A program made the position numbers and the translations under genes. Source: Basidiobolus heterosporus B8920 (taxonomy: Eukaryota > Basidiobolomycota > Basidiobolomycetes > Basidiobolales > Basidiobolaceae). From it: 15,581 nucleotides of DNA. Under the pieces are notes generated by a model. It searched no databases. It worked only from the letters and a program-made list of their open reading frames with translations, and had not been told where the DNA came from. This document shows, one piece after another, positions 1 through 7,159 of this stretch. The DNA is taken from positions 1 through 15,581 of the forward strand of contig JNET01033933.1 in NCBI GenBank assembly GCA_000697455.1. The letters are read 5' to 3'. How positions within the stretch are numbered: position 1 is the first letter of the stretch; the number at the start of each line of letters is the position of its first letter.

Positions 1-1682
1 ATCGGGTGCTTTTCAGCCGGTAACAAATGTGAACGAATCTCTATCTCGTTTTTCAATTCTACCATGGGTGATGATTCTCCAGGAGTATTTTCACCCACAC
101 TCATGCTTGCCAAAATGGTTGGGTTATTCGTGATATCTATATGCATTGGACATCTAGAATCCTCTATATCGTCCGCTGGGATCTCTACAGGACAACCGGC
201 CTCACTTACCTTCATGCTTGTCTCTTGGTGGTTCGGAAGCGAGATGGGTTGTGCGTCTTGTGGGACCTTCTCATTTTCGGGCTCAGTCTGTGCACTGTCG
301 CTCGGTGTCAACACGTCACTGTTTGGTGATAGTGGCTGAGGACTTGTCGAATCTTTCTGGCATGCTAGTGATATCATTGAGATATTTTCTAACCTACATC
401 TTTTGGATGTCAAGACAGTATCATCACCAGGCCTTTTGAGCGGTGTTAGAGGACAACTGTCCTTCGCTATACTTCTGTCCCCTGACTCTTCTACAGATGC
501 CCGTCCTCCGACTAGTAGTGAGTTGCTGGTTAGGGCCTTATTGTCTCGTGTAAACTCATTCGCTTCGATTTTTGTCTCCACTAATGACATTCGAGAATCG
601 ACCTCGGCGATGTCAGCGCGACTTTCATTGTGACCGAGGTCTTCCTTTCTAGCCTCATCTGACATTTTGGTTGGATTCGTACAAGAACTAGGATACTGGG
701 AGGTTTTCGAAATTTGTGATTGAAGGTTAGGGACATTTACAAGATCATCTACATCATTTGAATTCATGTTATCGGGCTCTTCGGTGAATGTTTCATGGGT
801 TGTCCACGATTTCTCGGTATTGGCGGTATTACTTTCTCCAGCGGGAAAATGTACAGTTGTGGTTTGCTCGGTTGTCTTAGTAGAAACGGGTCCAGACGAT
901 GATCTCCGGTATATTAATGGAGATTCGGGCGACTTGGAAGGAGCGTCAATCAAAGTAAACGATGCGCGCTGACTGAGAGGAGGCACATGGATTTCTAGAG
1001 AAGTCGTGAATTTCGGGGGCCCTCTGAGCATATATTCTTGCATATATCTCCCTAACAATAGATTGTCCCATCTTCCTTCTTTTATGTCATCTACCTCCCG
1101 TCTAAGTTGACTAAAATATCGCTTTCAATTAAAAACCTTCGAATTTCTTGATTGATCCAAAGAATTTCAGAAAATACCGATGTTTTTCTTCATCTTCGCT
1201 CAAAGCTACTTTGAGCTCGGCAATTCGTGCCATATAGAGTTTTTTAGCAAGCAGTAATAGAGGTGGCATCCCACTGGTGGCTGCATTGTGGGTAATGCAG
1301 TGTGTACGGTTTTTGTCTTCTTGATTATCGATACTGAGTAAATCCTTGTTTACACTATTTGGAAGGGGGAATTAGAAAAGCTCAATGCGGATAACCGGGA
1401 TTATTTGTCACCTCGTGTCTTCCGGTTCTCTTACGAGCATAGCGTATTGAAGAGCACAATTCTAAATATCGACTGGGTTAATCACTTTAATATTCGATAT
1501 CATAATAAAACGGAGCTGGTTACATTCTGACTGAAAAACTCTTTAGGCCGAGGGATGGTAGAGTACCGTTTTAGTGTGTTTGAGATGGCCGACCAGTTTC
1601 CATCCCCATATTTGTACACTGATTGGGCTAGTAATAGTTGTTCTAAAATGGACCAATTTGAAGCTACTTTTGAGTTCTCCAT
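1..1682 (-). CDS. BRD8: BRD8-like NuA4/TIP60 complex subunit, 5' part (runs off left edge)
   Basis: Read as four exons: 1682-1524, 1461-1412, 1354-1178 and 1110-1 (open at the edge), with introns of 62, 57 and 67 bp that keep the frame. About 498 residues are in view. Residues about 9-55 form a SANT/Myb-like module (NWSILEQLLLAQSV, then GDGNW, then RPKEFFSQN) that matches the BRD8 pattern of WS-EQLLL-QSV, GD-NW and FSQ. It is followed by a charged helix, ARIAELKVALSEDEEKHR, spliced to QLRREVDDIKEGRWDN, as in BRD8 and its fungal kin such as S. pombe Bdc1. The rest of exon 4 is low-complexity, Ser/Thr/Glu-rich and probably disordered, with a basic patch (LKRPGDD then SKRCRLE) that could be a nuclear signal. 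The family belongs to the NuA4/TIP60 histone acetyltransferase complex. The bromodomain expected at the C-terminus would lie outside the window, so its presence is unknown. The gene is divergent from RRP6. Confidence 0.85.
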
Positions 1683-2234
1683 GAAAGCATAGTTTTCAAC
1701 AGTATCTTATCCGCTCTAAATCCAAACAGGTGTGCTGTGGTGTCACCCTTCACTTTTTCGATAAACCTAACTACAAGGTCACAGTGTGTTTGTGATACTC
1801 TACCCGAAAATCCTGTGACGCAGGTTGGAATGAGTAAGAATAAACGAAGTTTAAATCATTTCAAAGAAAATTCCCTTCCAAAAATTCCTACCCAGTCCAG
1901 CCTATTTCACTGATGATTTTGAAGATAAATAAACCTCAAGTAACAATACTATAGTTAATTAATTCACACCAACTGGAAATTTTTTTATTTTTTTTTTCAA
2001 TAGAGGAGTGGCAATTGGAGTCAGGGTTGGAATCCTTTCCTCTACTCAGTGTGGTTCAGCCAAGAATTTTTCACGCGAAGTAGTCAGACGCCCTTCTTCT
2101 CGTGTTTACTACTTTGTAAAATAGCTTATTTATACATACATATATCTAGTTAATCACGTACACTTTGTGGTAGTTATTCTTTGAAACATTGTCAACTTGG
2201 ATTTCTCCTCATCTTTAATATTCAACTGACCAAT
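1683..2234. promoter_or_regulatory. Divergent promoter region between BRD8-like gene and RRP6
   Basis: This 552-bp AT-rich spacer lies between two start codons that face away from each other, so it should carry both promoters. It contains a T-rich tract at about 1979-1999, which begins as AAATTTTTTT. That tract reads as an AAAAATTT-type motif on the other strand and could exclude nucleosomes. A TATA-like CATATAT lies near 2138-2146, roughly 90 bp before the RRP6 ATG. No convincing gene was seen in either strand. Confidence 0.5.
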
Positions 2235-4742
2235 ATGAGCGAGGAAAAACTTCCCTTTTCCAAAATCACCGATAATTTTGAGGACTTTTCGAAAAGTTTC
2301 TTCGGTACTTTGTTAGGGGCTACTCGAGCAGCTAGCATTTTACCTGCCGATCTCTCATTCCACAAGTCTTTGGACTTGGATTTGGCCACAGCCATCGATA
2401 ACTGCTCTAGTAAAGTCCTTCGAATGTCTAATGAACTATTGAAACATGCTGGTGGGGACCTTGCTGACACTTATTATGACATTGACGATGTGCAGGATAG
2501 ATATGATGGAGTTGTAGATGTGGTGGATAATCTTCTTGAAAAGGCTGATGTCTGTTTAGATGAACACACCGGAAAACTAAATGCAAGTCTCTCCACCGCT
2601 ACACTTCAAAGCGTGGCCAGTGTGGCTAAGTTGGCCGCTGATGACAAGTCGGAATACCACCTGATCCACGCGCAAAACATTTTGAGACCTCAACTCAAGT
2701 TTAAAGACACCATCGATAACTCCGCCAGCACACCCTGGATTCGAAAGATCAGGGAGAAGCCTAATGCTTTGGTTCCTCTTGATTACGGACTGCCAAGTAG
2801 CTTGACACAACTTAAGGTTAGCGAGGCATTGGCCAATCATATGAAAAACATGGGATATGGCGACGTGACCATGAGTCTTCCACATCCATACGAGTACGAG
2901 CTCAACCACCAAGCATACCCCGAACATGTCATGGAAGCCAAGCCTGAGCAGCTCTATCTTCCATTTGATACAACCAGCGCCACATGGGTCGACTCCGAAG
3001 AGGGTCTTGAGCAAATGATGGAAAAGTTGGCGGGTGTTAAAGAGATTGCCGTGGATTTGGAACATCACAGCTATCGTACATTCCAAGGATTTCTTTGCTT
3101 AATGCAGCTCAGCACACGCGACGAAGACTTCATCATCGACACGATTGAGCTTCGTAACTCTCTCCATGTTTTGAACAAAATCTTCACTGACCCAACCGTC
3201 ATTAAGGTATTCCATGGTGCGGAGATGGATATTCAATGGCTCCAGCGCGATTTAGGCCTTTATGTGGTCCATCTATTTGATACTTTCCATGCCTCCAAAA
3301 TGCTCGAGTTCCCTAGCCACTCATTGGCATTCTTGTTGAAACACTATGTCGATGTCGATGCTGATAAGAAATACCAACTCGCTGACTGGCGTATTCGTCC
3401 ACTCCCAACTGAAATGATGAAGTACGCCAGAACCGATACACATTACTTGCTTTACATCTACGATCGTATGCGTAACGAACTGATCAACAAATCCAACCCT
3501 ACCACGTTGAACCTTCTACTCGCCACCCTCGACCGGTCGAAGGAAACAGCGCTGCGCACTTACGAAAAAGAAGTCCACAACCCAGAGACTGGTGAAGGCC
3601 CAGGCGGATGGAAGAATCTCTATAACAAATGGAACCGTGCCATGGATTATCGCCAATTTGCAGTATTCAGAGCACTCCATGCATGGAGAGATCAGACAGC
3701 TCGTGACGAGGATGAGAGTACCCGTTACGTTCTTCCAAATCATATGCTGTTCGCTCTATCGGAGCGTATGCCTACGGATGCCCCAGGAGTTCTCGGGTGC
3801 TGCAATCCTATTCCACCGATTGTGCGTTTGTTTGCTTCAGATTTGGGTCTTTTGATTAGTCGGACTAAATTGAACGCCGAATCGGAGATGGCTAAAAACA
3901 TGAGCAAAGAAGCTTTGCCTAAGGTGGCACCAACACACACTCGTTTCCAGGATTCAGACAGTGCTCTCGAAACCGACAAACCTGAAGGTCAGAAAGACCA
4001 AACTGTACCGGTATCCAATGCTGAAGTTAGCATCAACATACCTCCTCTGGAATTAGTAGATGCTACTCCCTACTTGGCCACTACTTCATCCCTTTTCGAG
4101 GAGATGCCAGAGTTGGAATCGGAGTTGGAGAAGAACAACAAGAAATTGGCAGAAACAATTCACTCTACTTTGCAGCTTACAGTTGAAGTGCCACAAATTG
4201 CTGATGAAAAAACACTAGAGCCTCCTGGTGTTCATATCTATGTTGAACCAGAACAACGAGAAACTAAAAAAGAGCACGAGGTTTTGGTGATCTCTGAACT
4301 CTCCAAGAAGCGTGGCCACGATGATACACCCAAGCCAAGCGAAGAGAAGGAGGTAGCGGATGATGAAGATATGGTGTTGCTTCCCAACGAGGAGAACGAA
4401 ATTCATGTTCCCGTAGATATTATGAAGAAGCCAAGTACACCAGGTGAGAAGAAGAAGCAAAAAAAGCAAAAGACACCTGCTCAACAACCAAAAACATCCC
4501 CCAAGAAGGAAGAAGGAGAATTCCAATCCTTCGATTACAGCGCTGTCAAACCAGAAGTAGATGAAGTGAAGCCCCACAAATTCCAACAAGTCCTCAACCA
4601 AGGCAAGAAACGGGGTGTCACTGGTTTTGATCCATATTCATCCATAGAGAATGACAAGAAATTCAAAAAGAAGGGACCCAAAACACATACACGTCCACAT
4701 ACCGGCAATCGTAGTATGACCTTTGGTAAATCCAAAAAATAA
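2235..4742 (+). CDS. RRP6: Exosome 3'-5' exoribonuclease Rrp6 / EXOSC10
   Basis: An intronless 835-residue protein. The ATG at 2235 is the first in frame; the open frame extends 5' to 2181 but without an ATG. Order of domains: an N-terminal PMC2NT-type region (residues about 1-95, binding the Rrp47/C1D cofactor in the family), a DEDD-Y exonuclease (about 250-430), an HRDC domain (about 473-553), then a long acidic and lysine-rich tail. Catalytic motifs are all visible: VDLEHH with D274 and E276, FHGAEMD with D332, and YARTD with Y397 and D401. The active site therefore looks intact. The tail holds GEFQSFDYSAVKP and GVTGFDPYSS segments resembling the exosome-docking region, and ends in a basic stretch likely to act in nuclear localisation and RNA binding. 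The enzyme trims and degrades nuclear RNA (rRNA, snoRNA, cryptic transcripts) with the nuclear exosome. Length is normal for the family. Confidence 0.97.
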   Translation: MSEEKLPFSKITDNFEDFSKSFFGTLLGATRAASILPADLSFHKSLDLDLATAIDNCSSKVLRMSNELLKHAGGDLADTYYDIDDVQDRYDGVVDVVDNLLEKADVCLDEHTGKLNASLSTATLQSVASVAKLAADDKSEYHLIHAQNILRPQLKFKDTIDNSASTPWIRKIREKPNALVPLDYGLPSSLTQLKVSEALANHMKNMGYGDVTMSLPHPYEYELNHQAYPEHVMEAKPEQLYLPFDTTSATWVDSEEGLEQMMEKLAGVKEIAVDLEHHSYRTFQGFLCLMQLSTRDEDFIIDTIELRNSLHVLNKIFTDPTVIKVFHGAEMDIQWLQRDLGLYVVHLFDTFHASKMLEFPSHSLAFLLKHYVDVDADKKYQLADWRIRPLPTEMMKYARTDTHYLLYIYDRMRNELINKSNPTTLNLLLATLDRSKETALRTYEKEVHNPETGEGPGGWKNLYNKWNRAMDYRQFAVFRALHAWRDQTARDEDESTRYVLPNHMLFALSERMPTDAPGVLGCCNPIPPIVRLFASDLGLLISRTKLNAESEMAKNMSKEALPKVAPTHTRFQDSDSALETDKPEGQKDQTVPVSNAEVSINIPPLELVDATPYLATTSSLFEEMPELESELEKNNKKLAETIHSTLQLTVEVPQIADEKTLEPPGVHIYVEPEQRETKKEHEVLVISELSKKRGHDDTPKPSEEKEVADDEDMVLLPNEENEIHVPVDIMKKPSTPGEKKKQKKQKTPAQQPKTSPKKEEGEFQSFDYSAVKPEVDEVKPHKFQQVLNQGKKRGVTGFDPYSSIENDKKFKKKGPKTHTRPHTGNRSMTFGKSKK

Positions 4743-4881
4743 GCTAGCCATCCAAATATTATGTAGTTACTTTGGCCTCTCCTCCTGCTTTGTCACCTGT
4801 CCTTGTGGCTCGCACCCAACTCAAGCTATTTGTCTAATTTTCCAACCCGACTCTAGTTACATAGAATTCACTCTTCCTCAG

Positions 4882-4928
4882 AATAAAGCAATATCCAAGC
4901 AATGTTTGGTCGACCCTAAAACAATAAA
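4882..4928 (+). terminator. Probable poly(A) signals of RRP6
   Basis: AATAAA hexamers lie at 4882-4887 and 4923-4928, 140 and 181 bp after the RRP6 stop codon. They sit in an AT-rich stretch with no coding signal, which fits 3' end formation. Confidence 0.5.
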
Positions 4929-4990
4929 ATCAGTACCCATGCAAAACTAATCCCAGTAGAACCCATAAGATGAAAAAAAGCTGACTTCAG

Positions 4991-5115
4991 TATATAAGCG
5001 CACGGCGGAACTAGACACAAATTACCATGCATATTCCTTAGATCCCTCATTAAGGTCTAAGAAACTTCACCGTTTCTCAATTAGACCTACCAGCTTCTAG
5101 TGGCTGGTGATTTTT
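4991..5115 (+). other. TATA-like box followed by two hairpins and a T5 run; possible small ncRNA
   Basis: TATATAAG lies at 4991-4998. About 55 bp on, GGTCTAA (5054-5060) plus GAAAC (5061-5065) pair with GTTTC (5072-5076) and TTAGACC (5081-5087), giving a 12-bp stem with a 6-nt loop and a 4-nt bulge. Immediately after, ACCAGC (5089-5094) pairs with GCTGGT (5103-5108) around an 8-nt loop, and TTTTT follows at 5111-5115. The layout resembles a short Pol III-type transcript, but no known RNA family was recognised and stems of this size can arise by chance. Treat it as a candidate only. Confidence 0.2.
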
Positions 5116-5169
5116 GAGGCTTGAGTCATTAATGTGCTATACGACCGAACTTGTTCTGCTCGGAAGTGA

Positions 5170-5484
5170 ACTCCCATCATTTCTGTGCTGGTTCGCCGAG
5201 TGATTTGCTCTGTAAGGAGTACGAGTTACTTGGATTTGGCGACTGGTGATATACACTTCTACAGAGGATCGGTTTTCGATCTTCGCCAGCGGCGTAGTCA
5301 GCAGGCAAAAAATCCGGTGCTCGCACAAATTATAGCGGCTTTCCTTGGCTTACGCCGGTGCCATAACGTGTGGATTGTGGGGTCTGAGCAAACGTACATA
5401 TCATTCCGTACTTTTATCAAATCAAATCATACTGAATCTTCAATTTCTTGGATTGTTCTGGAATACATTGCAATAAAGTCATGA
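5170..5484 (+). CDS. Unrecognised open frame without ATG, possible exon or gene relic
   Basis: The frame is open from just after a TGA at 5167-5169 to a TGA at 5482-5484, about 104 codons with no ATG. By eye it is clearly more GC-rich than the flanking spacer. The translation looks protein-like rather than random: STSYLDLATGDIHFYRGSVF suggests a beta hairpin, NPVLAQIIAAFLGL a helix, and CHNVWIVGSEQTYISF two further strands. I recognise no family. No good YAG acceptor lies just inside the 5' end to join it to an upstream exon, and an AATAAA overlaps its last codons. It could be an exon with an unusual splice, a decayed gene, or chance. Nothing links it to its neighbours. Confidence 0.22.
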   Translation, partial: TPIISVLVRRVICSVRSTSYLDLATGDIHFYRGSVFDLRQRRSQQAKNPVLAQIIAAFLGLRRCHNVWIVGSEQTYISFRTFIKSNHTESSISWIVLEYIAIKS

Positions 5485-5712
5485 TCAAAATTAAGGAATT
5501 ATATTAAAAAACATTCAACAGATTGGCATTTTTTTCATCGCACGTTAACGCGTATCCAGAGCTCTCACATGAAGCTTATTATTTTGACTACTAAACATCT
5601 GGCTTCCTATTTTCGAACGGACTTGGCTCCTTCCACTGAGAACGAACCAACTATAATCCTTATATTCGCCATTTCGTCATCCCATTCGATCCGACTCTAG
5701 AACAAGCCAACC

Positions 5713-6668
5713 ATGTTTTTCCTGGTAGTGTATAGTTTCTTCTTGGCTAGGACTAGTTAGAATGGTTTCAATTGACACGTAAAATTCCTGACATTGTTAC
5801 TGATTACTATTTATTCTATACTACACTACCAAAACCGTCCCGTGCTTACTCTCTCGATCATGCTATACGAACTACTAATTCTCATACAACAAATAACTCT
5901 ATATATTAGAAAGAGCTATCACATACGATCCACCTTCATCCCTCATACTTTGGACCACAAATGCATGGCTTCTTGAAGGATAAGTTACATTCAGATGTGG
6001 AAGGAACATGTTCCGGTCGTTTCGGATATATTATTACTGTAGTGAATATCATCACTATTGGTAAAGGCAAACTTTTACCAGGGTTTGGCTTGGCCGAGTT
6101 TAACGTGAAATATACCGCAATCGTGTTTAAACCTTTCAAAGGGGAGGTTGTAGATGCGGTCGTGTCAACTGTCAATAAGGTATGACTTACTATACGTCTC
6201 TTATATATCCCTCATCACTCAAGTTAGTTTACTTGAACAGATGGGTTTCTTTGCCGATGCTGGACCGCTACAAGTATTCGTTTCTAGCCATGTAAGCCTA
6301 GCTTCAAGGAAAGGGTTTTTTATTTGATATTTGTTGACCTTTTGTCATCACAAACTAGCTTATTCCAGCGGATATGAAGTTCGATCCCAACGGAAACCCA
6401 CCTTGTTACCAATCTGAAGATCAGGTATAGAAAAGCGCTCAGGCAATCCCCTCTCTAGACATAGCTTTGACATGGATTTTGGCTTTAGATCATTGAAAAA
6501 GGAGGTTTGGTACGTCTGAAAATCGTGGGTACCCGTATCGATGCTACAGAAATTGTAAGTATCATTCTACTACCACCATTATCACTGGCCAGGCCGGCGT
6601 TAACCTCGGTCTTGTAGTTTGCCATCGGAACAATCAAGGAAGATTATCTCGGCGCCATTAGCCAGTAG
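5713..6668 (+). CDS. RPB7: RNA polymerase II subunit Rpb7
   Basis: Six exons, all joined in phase 0: 5713-5724, 5910-6179, 6241-6291, 6359-6424, 6489-6554 and 6618-6668, giving 171 residues, the normal length. The tiny first exon encodes only MFFL; exon 2 continues with [18 protein letters not shown], matching fungal Rpb7 closely. The N-terminal tip/RNP domain carries [12 protein letters not shown] and [18 protein letters not shown], and the C-terminal OB-fold carries [45 protein letters not shown] and KEDYLGAI. Rpb7 pairs with Rpb4 as the stalk of Pol II, binding emerging RNA and aiding initiation. The reconstruction is supported by family identity across every junction. Intron 1 is 185 bp against 60-67 bp for the other four, and its donor may be held in a stem. 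Confidence 0.96.
5724..5830 (+). repeat. 9-bp inverted repeat spanning the 5' splice site of RPB7 intron 1
   Basis: GGTAGTGTA (5724-5732) includes the last exon base and the GT donor. It is perfectly complementary to TACACTACC (5822-5830) inside the same 185-bp intron. The 89-nt loop lies between donor and branch site (TACTAAT at 5873-5879; acceptor TAG at 5907-5909). Pairing would bring the donor close to the branch region. No other intron in the window showed this to my eye. Confidence 0.55.
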
Positions 6669-6850
6669 TGGCGCTCACTATATCATTGTTAGACATTTCT
6701 TTGGAGCACTCACAAAAAGCTTTCAGATGCATTATTTCTTCAGATTCAGGTCGATTTCGGGACTATGTATATTAAAGGATTTCTATCTTCTTTCGGGCAT
6801 TCTATGTTGTTTCTTGGCTGGAAAGTGATATGTTATATGTAGAAAATCTC

Positions 6851-6856
6851 AATAAA
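6851..6856 (+). terminator. Probable poly(A) signal of RPB7
   Basis: AATAAA lies 182 bp after the RPB7 stop in an AT-rich region, before the ERB1 promoter. Confidence 0.5.
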
Positions 6857-7159
6857 AAATGCAGGAAGGTTCCAGGATGTTGAGTAAGTTCTTGCTCAAG
6901 TAATGCATTGGGATTTTATTGAATGAGAACAATTTCCATATCCATGAACTCAACCTAACTACTTAGGGCAGTTATGGAAAGAAAAAAAAAGAAAAAAAAT
7001 TTCGTGGGTTTTTTATGCGAGATTTGGGAAATGTTTATACGATGAAAAGAGTGGATCCATTTTTTTGGTATAGACCGAAATTCATTTCTTCTACGGTTGA
7101 CTTGTTCTTTAACCTATTGTTGTTCCACCCTATCCCTAGTCTATTTTCTAGTTGAAGCC
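6857..7159 (+). promoter_or_regulatory. ERB1 upstream region with A-rich tract
   Basis: A near-pure A tract at 6981-6999 runs into AAAAAAAATTT (6992-7002), which resembles the RRPE motif (AAAAATTT core) found before ribosome-biogenesis genes in yeasts. A CGATGAA at 7040-7046 is a poor match to the PAC element (GCGATGAG). This is motif resemblance only; the same regulators are not proven here. No gene was seen in 6669-7159. Confidence 0.3.

Larger units (their letters stand above)
4743..5712. other. 970-bp spacer between RRP6 and RPB7
   Basis: By far the longest gene-poor stretch in the window. From left to right it holds the RRP6 3' end, a TATATAAG at 4991-4998, two adjacent hairpins ending at a T-run (5054-5115), a more GC-rich open frame with no ATG (5170-5484), an AATAAA at 5471-5476, and the AT-rich RPB7 upstream region with a short upstream ORF at 5569-5700. 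No tRNA or standard spliceosomal snRNA motif was recognised on either strand. Confidence 0.6.

Noticed and set aside
201-209. Good donor word GTAAGTGAG on the minus strand inside BRD8 exon 4
   Set aside because: The reading frame stays open through it to the window edge and the composition does not change, so it is most simply coding sequence.
1111-1177. Alternative reading of BRD8 exon 3 past 1178 (donor nearer the acceptor)
   Set aside because: A donor at the later GAAG-GTTTTT leaves the wrong phase for exon 4. The donor at 1177 restores the family pattern DEEKHRQLRREVDDIKEGRWD.
2181-2234. N-terminal extension of RRP6 by 18 codons
   Set aside because: The open frame has no ATG before 2235, and MSEEKLPFSK from 2235 is a natural start leading straight into the PMC2NT-type region.
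2577-3086. Long minus-strand open frame inside RRP6
   Set aside because: It lies opposite the conserved exonuclease coding region and its translation has no recognisable domain; it is a shadow of the real gene.
4215-4601. Minus-strand hydrophobic open frame opposite the RRP6 tail
   Set aside because: Leu/Phe-rich translation is what Lys/Glu-rich coding sequence yields on the other strand; the plus-strand gene explains it.
5185-5205. tRNA B-box-like word GGTTCGCCGAG
   Set aside because: It departs from GGTTCGANTCC, and no matching A box, anticodon arm or acceptor stem could be folded around it.
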